A program made the position numbers and the translations under genes. Below the pieces are notes generated by a model. The model saw only the letters and a list, made by a program, of their open reading frames with translations. It ran no database searches and had not been told where the DNA came from. Of a stretch of DNA of 64,000 bases, positions 47,387 to 56,081 are shown piece by piece. The stretch is from Desemzia sp. RIT 804 (GTDB lineage: Bacteria; Bacillota; Bacilli; Lactobacillales; Carnobacteriaceae). Numbering within the stretch: the first letter of the stretch is position 1; each line of letters opens with the position of its first letter. The DNA lies in NCBI RefSeq assembly GCF_016892605.1, contig NZ_JAFEMV010000007.1:1-64000 (forward strand). The letters run 5' to 3'.

Positions 47387-48256
47387 ATGAAGGAAAAAAT
47401 TGTTATAGGATTTGTCCTTATTCTGGGAATAAGTCTTTTTGCAGTGTCGTTAGCCCAATCAAGATCTTCTCGGTCCGTATCGAGTACTGTACCACAAGAT
47501 TTTTTGATCATTGGTCATCGAGGAGCTAGTGGTTATGCTCCAGAACATACCATTGAAGCTTATCGTTTAGCTGAGGAAATGGGAGCTGATTATGTGGAGA
47601 TCGATTTGCAACAAACAAAGGATGGCGAACTGGTAGCCATGCATGATGAGACCGTTGATCGAACTACCAACAGTCAAGGACTAGTGAATTCTTATACTTT
47701 GGCTGAATTAAAACTATTGGATGCTGGAAGTTGGTTCAATGAAAAGTTTCCTGAAAAAGCTGCAGGTAGCTATGAAGGGTTAACTGTTCCAACTCTAAGA
47801 GAGGTATTTGAAGAATTCGGGGCATCGGTCAACTATTATATAGAAACAAAATCTCCAGACAACTACGACAATATGGAACAAAAATTGATGGATTTATTGA
47901 ATGAGTTCCACTTATTGGAAAACCCATCCAGCGGAAAAGTGATACTTCAGTCATTTAGCCAAGAAAGTCTCGCCATCTTCCATCAAAAAGAGCCCGATAT
48001 TCCGTTGATCCAATTGCTTCAATTCGATGGGACAGCTAAGATCACAAATGAAAAAATCGAGCATATTAAAGAATACGCAGTGGGCATTGGTACAAATTAC
48101 AAGAAAATAACGGACTCTTTCGCTCAACAAGTTCGTCAAAGCGGGCTTGAATTACATCCTTATACGGTTAATGATGAAAAAGTTATCTTAGATCTATTTG
48201 ATATGGGTGCTACAGGAGTTTTCACAGATTACATTGAAATGGTCCATAAAAAATAA
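47387..48256 (+). CDS. glpQ: Exported/membrane-anchored glycerophosphodiester phosphodiesterase
   Basis: 289 residues: N-terminal membrane helix (about 4-22), probably an uncleaved anchor or signal peptide, then a GDPD domain with IGHRGASGYAPEHT, GADYVEIDLQQTKDGEL and AMHDETVDRTTNS. It acts outside the membrane on glycerophosphodiesters released from lipids or teichoic acids. Divergent from ugpABCEQ; its product glycerol-3-phosphate is a natural Ugp substrate. GGAGGAG ribosome site. The symbol is by function; exact orthology is uncertain. Confidence 0.83.
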   Translation: MKEKIVIGFVLILGISLFAVSLAQSRSSRSVSSTVPQDFLIIGHRGASGYAPEHTIEAYRLAEEMGADYVEIDLQQTKDGELVAMHDETVDRTTNSQGLVNSYTLAELKLLDAGSWFNEKFPEKAAGSYEGLTVPTLREVFEEFGASVNYYIETKSPDNYDNMEQKLMDLLNEFHLLENPSSGKVILQSFSQESLAIFHQKEPDIPLIQLLQFDGTAKITNEKIEHIKEYAVGIGTNYKKITDSFAQQVRQSGLELHPYTVNDEKVILDLFDMGATGVFTDYIEMVHKK

Positions 48257-48288
48257 GCAGATGGGACAGCAACATTCTCATCTGCTTA
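48254..48288 (+). terminator. Hairpin after the exported phosphodiesterase gene
   Basis: TAAGCAGATG/CATCTGCTTA with a 15-nt loop overlapping the stop codon. No long T-run, so a moderate terminator. Confidence 0.6.
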
Positions 48289-48341
48289 GTATGCTTTTTC
48301 AGCTGCTAAAAATATCCTTATAGGGAAGAAACCTTTTAGTT

Positions 48342-48490
48342 TTACGTTCCTTTTTGAGTCTAAAAAATTAAAAAAGGGAACGCAAATTAAAGTTACGTTC
48401 CCTTTTTGACATGAATTTTCGAAAAAAGGAACGTAACTGATTTTTGCGTCCCTTTTTGGAGTCTGTACTCTACTAAAAGGAACGCAAAAT
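48342..48490. repeat. Six alternating copies of a GGAACGYAA motif
   Basis: The motif (A)AAAAGGGAACGCAAA and its reverse complement alternate six times: + at 48342-48357, - at about 48369-48386, + at 48393-48410, - at 48420-48437, + at 48441-48460, - at 48474-48489. Adjacent copies can pair as three hairpins in either of two registers. Related sites are at 38111-38148 and near 61177. The rest of the 48257-48750 gap holds only terminators. Confidence 0.75.
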
Positions 48491-48665
48491 CCGATTAGTC
48501 AAAGATACGCTTATTAAAAAACTGGAACCTATTTATCTCATTATTTAGTTTTTCAGTCACAAATCTACTTACTAATCAATTGCAATACTCATTCAGTGCT
48601 CTTTTGATCAATAAACCCGTTTATTAGTCTAACGGAGTCCATTTCACATGGAATACCTAAGACAA

Positions 48666-48711
48666 CAAAACCCATTTCTACTATGAGTACTCCTAGTAGG
48701 AATGGGTTTTG
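48666..48711 (-). terminator. Terminator of gpmA
   Basis: CAAAACCCATTTCTACTA paired with TAGTAGGAATGGGTTTTG (one G-T), with the T-run formed by the outer stem on the minus strand. Confidence 0.75.
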
Positions 48712-48750
48712 CTTCGTGCTTATTAGTTTAGCTGTTTGGGATTATTCAGC

Positions 48751-49437
48751 TTAAAGATAATATTTTTTGATAACCGTTAATTCTTCATCTAATTCATAAA
48801 CCAGCGGTTGTCCTGTTGGGATCTCCAACTCCATGATCTCTTCATCAGAGATTTCTTCAATATATTTTGCTAAAGCCCGCAATGAATTTCCATGAGCTGC
48901 TACTAAAACCGTTTTGCCGTCTAAAACAGCTGGCGCAATTTGGTCCTCCCAAAACGGAATGACTCGAGCCAACGTTGTTTTTAAGTTTTCTCCCATAGGA
49001 ACAACTCGTTTTTGTAAATTAGCGTACCGACGATCATTTAAAGCAGAATTAGGATCGTCAGGTTTTAAGAGAGGCGGCAACGTATCATATGAGCGACGCC
49101 AAAGTTGAACTTGCTCAATACCGTATTTTTCAGCAGTTGCTGCTTTATTAAGCCCCTGCAATGCTCCATAATGACGTTCGTTTAAGCGCCATGTTTTGAT
49201 TTCTGGTACCCATAACTGTTCAGAATCTTCTAAAACGATATGGCAGGTTTTGATTGCTCGTTTCAGAACAGATGTAAAAGCCAAGTCTAACTCGACCCCT
49301 GCCTCTTTTAATTTCTGTCCTGCTTCATGAGCTTCTCTTAGACCCAACTCGCTTAGATCCACGTCCACCCATCCAGTAAATTGATTGATTGCATTCCATT
49401 CACTTTGTCCATGGCGTATAAAAACAATTCTCCTCAT
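48751..49437 (-). CDS. gpmA: 2,3-bisphosphoglycerate-dependent phosphoglycerate mutase
   Basis: Glycolytic enzyme interconverting 3- and 2-phosphoglycerate, about 228 residues. Catalytic [20 protein letters not shown] near the N-terminus, [14 protein letters not shown] with the acid Glu, and [14 protein letters not shown] with the second His. ATG at 49437 with GGAGGAAGG upstream; the frame extends upstream without a ribosome site. Monocistronic. Confidence 0.93.
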   Translation of the reverse strand: MRRIVFIRHGQSEWNAINQFTGWVDVDLSELGLREAHEAGQKLKEAGVELDLAFTSVLKRAIKTCHIVLEDSEQLWVPEIKTWRLNERHYGALQGLNKAATAEKYGIEQVQLWRRSYDTLPPLLKPDDPNSALNDRRYANLQKRVVPMGENLKTTLARVIPFWEDQIAPAVLDGKTVLVAAHGNSLRALAKYIEEISDEEIMELEIPTGQPLVYELDEELTVIKKYYL

Positions 49438-49564
49438 ATTTACATTCCTTCCTCCACTATTTGATCTTTGTTTCCATTTTATACTCCACAGTAAGTGAAT
49501 GCACATAAAATGTCCTTTTTAAATAGTTGAAGATTGAATAAAAATCAAGATGTTCCCAACTTTG

Positions 49565-50527
49565 TTATGCAGTTACTGCTGCAGCTTTCTCTAATTCTTT
49601 TTTCAAATACGTAGCCAATTCCAGCATGGCAAACTTGTCTGCTATTTTTTCTGCATCAGCATTGTAATTCGTATTTGTATTGACATCATATGCGTATGTT
49701 TGACCATCTTCAGTTTCAATAAACTCAATAGCTGCTACATCGATACGTTGTTTTTCCAAGAAGGCTTCATACAAATCAATTTGTGCTTGAGGCAATCCAT
49801 CTTCTTTGATTTTAAATTTATTTGGTGACAAAATTTCTGGTTCTTCAGCCGGGCACATTTCTGTTCCTATCGGGATCTGGCAATTATCTGCTGGGCAAAG
49901 TTCAAAACCATCACTGGAATCTACTTTGACAGCATAGAAAAATTTCCCGCCAATAAATTCAGAACGAACAATGTGTCCATCAGCTGGGCGAACATATTGT
50001 TGGATCAAGCTGATTCCATCAACTGAATCCTCAAATTCTGGCCCATACACATAGTCTTTCAAATCTTGAATGGTATACAACAAACGAACGCCCAATCCTT
50101 TACCCGCTCGATTATGCTTAATGATAAACGGAAAACGGTTCATTTTTTCCGCCGCTTGAATGATGTTCTCTTTACCAACAGCTCCAATCGTTTCAGGTGT
50201 CGTTATCCCGTTTGTTTTTAACGCTAAATGCTGTTTTAATTTACTGACTTCTAATTCAATCGCTCCAGTACCATTAATAACTGCAGCTCCATAACTTTCC
50301 AACCAATGCAGTAAATTATCGGTCAACTCTGGAGCATATCGATGTCCACGAGTGTGCGAGGAAGCACTCATTCGATTATAAAAAATACCTTCTGGAGGAG
50401 CAGTTTGGATATCTACTAACCCTTGGGATAAATCCCAGTTTTCATAAGGTACTGCTAGTTCCTCTAGACGCGCTGTCAAATGTCTTGTCCAATCATCGTT
50501 TTCATGAATAATGTATACTTTTTTCAT
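49565..50527 (-). CDS. ATP-grasp ligase (RimK-like) co-transcribed with the symporter
   Basis: 320 residues. ATP-grasp core: RFPFIIKHNRAGKGLGVRLL (nucleotide-binding loop, about 135-153), ISLIQQYVRPADGHIVRSEF, and the metal-binding end AIEFIETEDG...YAYDVNTNTNYN (about 270-300). The fold joins a carboxylate to an amine with ATP, as in RimK, glutathione synthetase or peptide ligases. Substrates cannot be named. It begins 28 bp after the DAACS symporter stop, so both depend on the Cys-rich leader upstream. Annotation as an alpha-L-glutamate ligase would be a guess. Confidence 0.75.
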   Translation of the reverse strand: MKKVYIIHENDDWTRHLTARLEELAVPYENWDLSQGLVDIQTAPPEGIFYNRMSASSHTRGHRYAPELTDNLLHWLESYGAAVINGTGAIELEVSKLKQHLALKTNGITTPETIGAVGKENIIQAAEKMNRFPFIIKHNRAGKGLGVRLLYTIQDLKDYVYGPEFEDSVDGISLIQQYVRPADGHIVRSEFIGGKFFYAVKVDSSDGFELCPADNCQIPIGTEMCPAEEPEILSPNKFKIKEDGLPQAQIDLYEAFLEKQRIDVAAIEFIETEDGQTYAYDVNTNTNYNADAEKIADKFAMLELATYLKKELEKAAAVTA

Positions 50528-50554
50528 TCTTTAACACTCCATTCCCGTTGTCTA

Positions 50555-51808
50555 TTATGCAGATTTTGTTGCTTTATTCCTAACTGTTTGCTCAATCGTT
50601 TTAAATTGTCCTTCAGATTTGGCGATAACTACCGGTGCTAAAGCATTTCCTACTACATTCAGTGCAGTACGCCCGGCATTTACAAAGAAATCTATCGAAA
50701 CCAGCAAAGCTACTCCTTGAGGAGGCAATCCTAGTTGGGTCGCTGAAGCCAGTAAAACCACTACTGCTCCAGAAGGCACTGCTGCAATACTTTTTGTAAT
50801 GATAGTCAAGAACAAAGTCAATACAATAAAATCAGTCATATTTAACGTTGCTCCGTACAAATTGATCACGAACATAACAGCCATACTTGTGTAAACAGCA
50901 GCACCTCCTAAATTAAATGAATACCCTAAAGAAGTCACAAAAGATGCTATCGATTCTGGCACACCGAACTTCTTGAGTCGTTCAATCAAAGAAGGCAATA
51001 CGATACTGGAACTTCCAGCAGAAAAAGCTAATAAAGATAAGTCTCCTGTTTCTTTCATTAATGAAAAATAAGGCACTTTAAAAAGTAGTCCAACCAATGG
51101 GTAAACAATAAAAGCTACTAAAGCATAGGCAATATATGCCCATAAAACAAATTGACCCAATGAAAGCAGATTTCCTACTCCATATGTGGCTACGTCATAA
51201 GCCAAAAATCCAAATACACCGATTGGAGCAATAGCTATCGCATAATTCACCATTTTGAACATCGCTTTAGACCAAGCGTCAAAGAATGTGATTACTGGTT
51301 TAGCCTGCTCGCCTATTGCTACTAATGAAACGCCTAGAAATATGCCAAAGAAAATAATCGGTAATAAGTTACCATCTGCAAAAGCTTGAAAAACATTACT
51401 TGGAACGATCCCTAATAAAAACGTTCGAAAATCAATACTATTGGCTATCCCATTTAAAGCTTCAGTACTGATCGAATCGACCAGAAATCCATTACCTACA
51501 TTACTCCATACACCAATCAGCAATGTCATGATGATCAAGCCTGTTGTGACAATAAAAAAGTATCCAAATGACTTTAGAGCCACTCTTCCAAACCGTTTAG
51601 CTTTGCTGATTTCGACGATCGCCAAAACAATCAGCGGGAAAATCAAAGGTACAATAACCATTTGAATGGAATTCATAAATAATGTTCCTAAAAATTCTGT
51701 TTCGATGCCTATTTTTGGACTAAAGTACCCCACTAAAATTCCAATTAAAGCTCCAATCAAGACCTGCATCATCAAGCCAGGTTTTTTGAACTGTTTTATT
51801 TTCTCCAA
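50555..51808 (-). CDS. DAACS symporter (dicarboxylate/amino acid:cation symporter)
   Basis: About 417 residues, eight membrane helices with two re-entrant hairpins. The HP1 serine motif is SAGSSSIVLPS. The HP2/TM8 region reads SIDFFVNAGRTALNVVGNA: Arg380, Thr381 and Asn384 match substrate-binding positions of GltPh, but the amino-group ligand Asp394 and sodium ligand Asp405 of GltPh are Asn here, and the TM7 NMDGT motif is NLGGA. Substrate and ion coupling may therefore differ from glutamate carriers. Start is the TTG at 51808, 7 bp after AGGAG. A terminator and a Cys-rich leader lie directly upstream, so cystine/cysteine or a derived substrate is a candidate. Confidence 0.83.
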   Translation of the reverse strand: MEKIKQFKKPGLMMQVLIGALIGILVGYFSPKIGIETEFLGTLFMNSIQMVIVPLIFPLIVLAIVEISKAKRFGRVALKSFGYFFIVTTGLIIMTLLIGVWSNVGNGFLVDSISTEALNGIANSIDFRTFLLGIVPSNVFQAFADGNLLPIIFFGIFLGVSLVAIGEQAKPVITFFDAWSKAMFKMVNYAIAIAPIGVFGFLAYDVATYGVGNLLSLGQFVLWAYIAYALVAFIVYPLVGLLFKVPYFSLMKETGDLSLLAFSAGSSSIVLPSLIERLKKFGVPESIASFVTSLGYSFNLGGAAVYTSMAVMFVINLYGATLNMTDFIVLTLFLTIITKSIAAVPSGAVVVLLASATQLGLPPQGVALLVSIDFFVNAGRTALNVVGNALAPVVIAKSEGQFKTIEQTVRNKATKSA

Positions 51809-51829
51809 TAATTCCACTCCTATTTTTTG

Positions 51830-51871
51830 AAAAATAAAAAAAGCACATGAGAAATAATCATTCTCATGCAC
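51830..51871 (-). terminator. Leader terminator (attenuator) before the symporter gene
   Basis: On the minus strand CATGAGAA (51868-51861) pairs with TTCTCATG (51853-51846) around a 7-nt loop, then TTTTTTTATTTTT follows, only about 20-40 bp before the TTG start of the symporter. The 5' arm GCATGAG is complementary to CTCATGC inside the leader reading frame (about 52001-52007), so an antiterminator could form. Confidence 0.7.
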
Positions 51872-51965
51872 CGTTACTTTTCATATTTGGTTTAGCTGAA
51901 AAAGAGTACAGTCTTCTACAGAAAACTGTAACATTCAATAGTATCCTACATCTATACTATAATTT

Positions 51966-52046
51966 TTAACAGAAAGAAACCGTATACGATGATAACTGAG
52001 AGCATGAGTTATTTGAACAACATGAACAACAACAGTTAAACATCAT
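51966..52046 (-). CDS. Cysteine-rich leader peptide (26 residues, 7 Cys)
   Basis: A reading frame too short for routine gene calling. GAGGAGG lies 7-10 bp before an in-frame GTG/ATG. It begins MMFNCCCSCC, has another Cys at residue 15 and a last Cys just before the stop, seven in 26 codons, with many Ser/Asn. It lies between a consensus promoter (52127-52155) and a terminator (51830-51871) upstream of a DAACS symporter and ATP-grasp ligase. The arrangement is that of a transcription-attenuation leader sensing cysteinyl-tRNA. An alternative is a small peptide substrate of the ligase. Confidence 0.7.
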   Translation of the reverse strand: MMFNCCCSCCSNNSCSQLSSYTVSFC

Positions 52047-52095
52047 CACTTGGCTTCCTCCTCTTTATTTAGTCAATTTTGAGTTTCTTTGTTTG

Positions 52096-52113
52096 ATTAA
52101 GTGCGCACTTAAT
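52096..52113. promoter_or_regulatory. 18-bp perfect palindromic operator
   Basis: ATTAAGTGCGCACTTAAT lies just downstream of the -10 of the leader promoter, a repressor position. The AAGTGCGCACTT core resembles TetR-family operators; the regulator is not encoded nearby. Confidence 0.7.
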
Positions 52114-52126
52114 TGAAACTGGAATT

Positions 52127-52155
52127 ATCATAACAAACGAAAAAAAATCTGTCAA
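52127..52155 (-). promoter_or_regulatory. Promoter of the Cys-leader/symporter/ligase operon
   Basis: On the minus strand TTGACA (52155-52150), 17-bp spacer, TATGAT (52132-52127). Confidence 0.8.
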
Positions 52156-52282
52156 TAGAAATACTTTTTCATATTTATGCAAAACCTAACTGCTCACACT
52201 GTGATTCGGAATAAAAACACAACACCATTACCGCTAATAAAAAGCTCATTAGTAGTGATGGTGTTGTGTTTAAACTTAAAAT

Positions 52283-53434
52283 TTAGCTCTGTTTCAAACT
52301 TTCATATTCTGCAACAATTCTGTTGATTAAATCTTCTTGAGTTAATTTAGTAACTTGACGAACAACTTCAAGAACTGTTTTTTCTGCAAGTAGTTGACTC
52401 AATTCCAGACTTTCTTCATCATTCTCATCATGGTAGCTTAAAGCTTTAGCCACAGTTTGAATCAAAGCATCCACTTTCAATTGGCGTTCATACGCTTCTC
52501 GTATCGGCTTGATAAAACGTTCGTCAAAGCTTAATTTACGGATAGGGGTTCTTCCAACTCGGCTGATATCATCTGAAATAAAAGGATTTTTAAATCGATT
52601 TAGAATTTTATCGATGTATTGCTGATGCTCTGTTTGATCAAAATTCCATTTTTGAACCATCAAAGCTCCAGTTTCGTTCAACACGTTCTTCACATTTTCT
52701 AAGACAGTCTCATCATTTAAAGCTTCATCGATCATATGATAGCCAGCATACTTTCCATGATAAGCTGTAGCTGCATGCCCTGTATTTACAGTAAATAGTT
52801 TTCTTTCGATAAAAGGTGCTAAATCTTCCTTATAATCGACACCTTCGAGTTTCAACTCTGTATTTTTCAGGTCGCTGCTTTCAACTACCCATTCTTTGTA
52901 AGGTTCAACAGTGACACTCAAGACATCTTCATGAGTTTGAGCCGGTACTATTCGGTCCACTGCAGCATTAGGGAACCCAATGTATTTTTGTGTGTACTCT
53001 TTGTCAGATTCATTTAAATGCTTAGCCACTTCTTCTTTTAAAAAGCTACTTCCACCTATCATGTTTTCACAGGCGATAATATCCAGTGGTTTTGTTACTC
53101 CATTGCTGTTTCTTTTTTGAATCCCCTGAGCAATCAAAGGAGCAATGTAAGGCAAGATTTTTGGACCAATAGCTGTTGTGACAAGGTCTGTTTTTTCAAA
53201 TAGATCCACTACCGCTTCCGGATCAGTTCCATTATTGATTCCATAAACCCGATCTATTTCAACAGTGTGGTTGCCTTCTTCAGCCAAATAAATAGTGTAC
53301 CCTTTTTTTTGGTTTAAAGCTTCGATGATGTCGTTATTTACATCAACAAATGCTACTGAGAAACCATTTGCGTTTAAAATCTCTCCAATAAATCCACGAC
53401 CGATATTTCCTCCGCCAAAATGTATAGCTTGCAT
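52283..53434 (-). CDS. mtlD: Mannitol-1-phosphate 5-dehydrogenase
   Basis: 383-residue NAD-dependent polyol dehydrogenase converting mannitol-1-phosphate to fructose-6-phosphate. N-terminal Rossmann loop AIHFGGGNIGRGFIG, then IIACENMIGGSSFLKEEV, FPNAAVDRIVP and KLFTVNTGHAATAYHG, which carries the catalytic Lys region. ATG at 53434 lies one base after the mtlF stop. Last gene of mtlA-R-F-D. Confidence 0.93.
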   Translation of the reverse strand: MQAIHFGGGNIGRGFIGEILNANGFSVAFVDVNNDIIEALNQKKGYTIYLAEEGNHTVEIDRVYGINNGTDPEAVVDLFEKTDLVTTAIGPKILPYIAPLIAQGIQKRNSNGVTKPLDIIACENMIGGSSFLKEEVAKHLNESDKEYTQKYIGFPNAAVDRIVPAQTHEDVLSVTVEPYKEWVVESSDLKNTELKLEGVDYKEDLAPFIERKLFTVNTGHAATAYHGKYAGYHMIDEALNDETVLENVKNVLNETGALMVQKWNFDQTEHQQYIDKILNRFKNPFISDDISRVGRTPIRKLSFDERFIKPIREAYERQLKVDALIQTVAKALSYHDENDEESLELSQLLAEKTVLEVVRQVTKLTQEDLINRIVAEYESLKQS

Positions 53435-53435
53435 A

Positions 53436-53876
53436 TTAATCAATGCCTCCTAATAGTTGAACGATTTCATTTTCTGTATTTGCATCAGCTAATTTCACTA
53501 CGTTTTCAATTTCAGAACAATAAACTGCGATTTGAGATAAAATATCTAAATGTTCGTCCCCCACTCCAGCGATCCCAAAAACAATGGTCACTAACTTTTC
53601 ATCACTAGAATCTCCAAAATTGACGCCATTCGGTATTTGCACTACTGAGATACCGGATTTTTTAATAGCTGACTTGGAATCATCCGTTCCATGGGGAATA
53701 GCAATAAAGTTCCCCATATAAGTCGATACTGTTTGTTCTCTTTCCAACATGGATTCGATGTAACTCTCTTCAACATAGCCGCCTTGTACAAGTAATTTTC
53801 CTGCAGCTACAATAGCGTCTTTTTTGTTTTCAATAGGTTGGTTCAATAAAATGTTCGACTCATTTAAAATATTCAT
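53436..53876 (-). CDS. mtlF: PTS mannitol EIIA component
   Basis: About 146-residue cytosolic phosphocarrier; active His in FIAIPHGTDDSK (about His62-64). It passes phosphate from HPr to the EIIB of MtlA. ATG at 53876, 7 bp after AGGAG (an ATG two codons earlier abuts the ribosome site). Coupled to mtlD by near-overlap. Confidence 0.9.
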   Translation of the reverse strand: MNILNESNILLNQPIENKKDAIVAAGKLLVQGGYVEESYIESMLEREQTVSTYMGNFIAIPHGTDDSKSAIKKSGISVVQIPNGVNFGDSSDEKLVTIVFGIAGVGDEHLDILSQIAVYCSEIENVVKLADANTENEIVQLLGGID

Positions 53877-53893
53877 ATTCATTCTCCTCTGTG

Positions 53894-55975
53894 TTAATGT
53901 TTAATTTTTTCTAAATACAATTGGCTTAAAAATTGAGTGATCAATTTTTTTGAACCAGAATTAAATAATTCCATATTTACAGCACTTTCTACGATCGCTG
54001 CACTAATAGATCCTAAAATGTCTTGTGTATGTTTGCTTAAAGGTTCTGGACCCAGCATCAATAAAACACGTTTCATTTGGATGTGTTGCTTATCCATAGC
54101 TAATACATCAATAGGATTGGTAAGTTCAAAAATAGCAAAATAAGGTTTGGTGATTGTTTCATCAATACAATGAAACAAAGCCATATTGGTCCCAGGTAAT
54201 CCAATGGGTGCTAATTCCATTCTTTTGGTTAATTTTATTTTTACTCGATCAGAATCAAGCAACACTTTCCCCTCGAGTTTTTGGCAAATCCGTTCTAAAC
54301 AAGTTTCTAGATCAGGACTATTATCTAGAAGGATTAAATCAAAGTACTCTAAAACAGTATTAACTTCCGATAACTTTTCAAAAAATTCTTTAAAATTATT
54401 CTCTTCTGCATGATTTTGGGAATACAATTTATCTTGCAATTCTTTTTTCGTTTTCTTTTCTGCCAGTATTTGACGTGTATATAATTTAATGCTTTTTACT
54501 TCATCATCCATCAAAAGAGGTGTGACCACTTTGTATTCCGTTTCAAATCCTTGTAGAAAGACAGTTGAAAGAATCAAATCGTATTCTTCGTAATTCACTC
54601 TGTTTAATTGGGATATTTGAGAAATCTCTATCTCAGTGATTTCAGGGATGTTTTTTCGCAAACGACTTTCCAAAATCTTTGCTGTGCCTACTCCGCTGGA
54701 ACAAATTACTAATACAGATAAAGATTGCGTGCGCGGATTCCTCTCATAAGCAGATGCAAAATGAATAACAATATACACAACCTCATTCGATAAAAATTTA
54801 GTATTTGGAAAAATAATTTTCAAATTATGTTGTACGGAATAACTGATTTCTTCATATTCATCTACTATTTTATTGAGTAAAGGATTATTGCTTTCAGGCA
54901 TTGGTGCTTGAGCCCGGTTCAACGCTGCAGAGACATGCTGCAATAAGTCCTGAAATAGCGTCTCATCTAAATAAAAATCCCACCCTAAATCTTTAGATAC
55001 TAAACGAATCAATTCTCGGACTTTATATCCTAGATTCACGTCAAAATCTTCATAGAACTCATTTTTTAACGGGACATTCAACCCTTGGATCTGTAAAGCT
55101 AAAAATTCACATTCTTCTGTAGGCATTTGTTTCAACTGATATTTTTTTTGAATATCACTTAAAATGCTTAAAGCCATTTTCCTGCTTTTCTCACTATTGA
55201 CCACAGTTAGATCTGTATTCAACTGAATCTCATCTAGCAGATAACCAGCAGACATCCGCATAATGGAAATACACAGTAAGGTAACAAGCCGCTGAAACTG
55301 TGTATCTGTAACATTCTCAATGCTAAATCCATCTAGTTGCTTCAATTCCTTGTAGGCACATTCTAAATCTTGAGGATTCATTTCATAAAGAAAGGGATTG
55401 TTAGCCGCTTTCCAACGTTCTTGACTGAGTTGATTTTCTCGATCAAATAATTGGAAAAAATCGTATTCATTGATTTCACTAGTGATCAACCCACTGATAA
55501 TTAATCGTCTATTGCTTTCAGAAGATTCGGCAATTATTCCTTTTGCTTTTCTTCTGACTATTTTTATGTTGTATTCTTTAAACATTTCTTCAATAGAGAC
55601 TAAGTCCGCTTGTACAGTTCCAATACTGACATTTAGATCAAAAGCTAAAGATTCCATTTTCACTTCTTCTTTTTCCGTCAATAATGTAATAATGAGTTTA
55701 CTTTGTCTTTGTTGTGCAGTTAAAACTTCTGACGGGCTACTTATTTGTTCTTTTAACTTTTTCAAGAGTACCTCTTGACCGATTAGTTGATACCCATTTG
55801 CATCTCGGTCTAATTTAATTTGGAATTGAGCCAAAGAGCTCTCTAAGCTTGAAATAACTCTATAAGTGGTGCGATTACTGACAGATAATTGTTCACTCAA
55901 GTAATCGATTGTTACCCCTTTTGGTTGTTCCAATAGAATATTGACTATCTTTTTTTCACGATTAGATAGATACAC
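53894..55975 (-). CDS. mtlR: PRD-domain transcriptional activator MtlR
   Basis: 693 residues: two N-terminal HTH domains (about 5-60 and 90-140, RTTYRVISSLE, IGTVQADLVSIEEM), two PRD domains (about 190-400), an EIIB-Gat-like domain (VLVICSSGVGTAKILESRL, about 415-500) and a C-terminal EIIA-like domain (about 550-690). Phosphorylation by HPr and the mannitol EII controls its activity in related bacteria. GTG start at 55975 after GAGGAGG. Lies between mtlA and mtlF. Confidence 0.9.
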   Translation of the reverse strand: MYLSNREKKIVNILLEQPKGVTIDYLSEQLSVSNRTTYRVISSLESSLAQFQIKLDRDANGYQLIGQEVLLKKLKEQISSPSEVLTAQQRQSKLIITLLTEKEEVKMESLAFDLNVSIGTVQADLVSIEEMFKEYNIKIVRRKAKGIIAESSESNRRLIISGLITSEINEYDFFQLFDRENQLSQERWKAANNPFLYEMNPQDLECAYKELKQLDGFSIENVTDTQFQRLVTLLCISIMRMSAGYLLDEIQLNTDLTVVNSEKSRKMALSILSDIQKKYQLKQMPTEECEFLALQIQGLNVPLKNEFYEDFDVNLGYKVRELIRLVSKDLGWDFYLDETLFQDLLQHVSAALNRAQAPMPESNNPLLNKIVDEYEEISYSVQHNLKIIFPNTKFLSNEVVYIVIHFASAYERNPRTQSLSVLVICSSGVGTAKILESRLRKNIPEITEIEISQISQLNRVNYEEYDLILSTVFLQGFETEYKVVTPLLMDDEVKSIKLYTRQILAEKKTKKELQDKLYSQNHAEENNFKEFFEKLSEVNTVLEYFDLILLDNSPDLETCLERICQKLEGKVLLDSDRVKIKLTKRMELAPIGLPGTNMALFHCIDETITKPYFAIFELTNPIDVLAMDKQHIQMKRVLLMLGPEPLSKHTQDILGSISAAIVESAVNMELFNSGSKKLITQFLSQLYLEKIKH

Positions 55976-56081
55976 TTTTCTCCTCCTCTCTGTTGGTGTT
56001 CTCTCCTCTAAACCACAAAACAGAAAGCGATGTAAATTGCTTTACACCACTTTCTTTCTCTGATAAAACAATAGTTATCGT

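Noticed and set aside
51809-52160. T-box riboswitch upstream of the symporter
   Set aside because: No T-box sequence (TGGNACCGCG) or specifier-loop layout is visible; a Cys-rich translated leader explains the region better.
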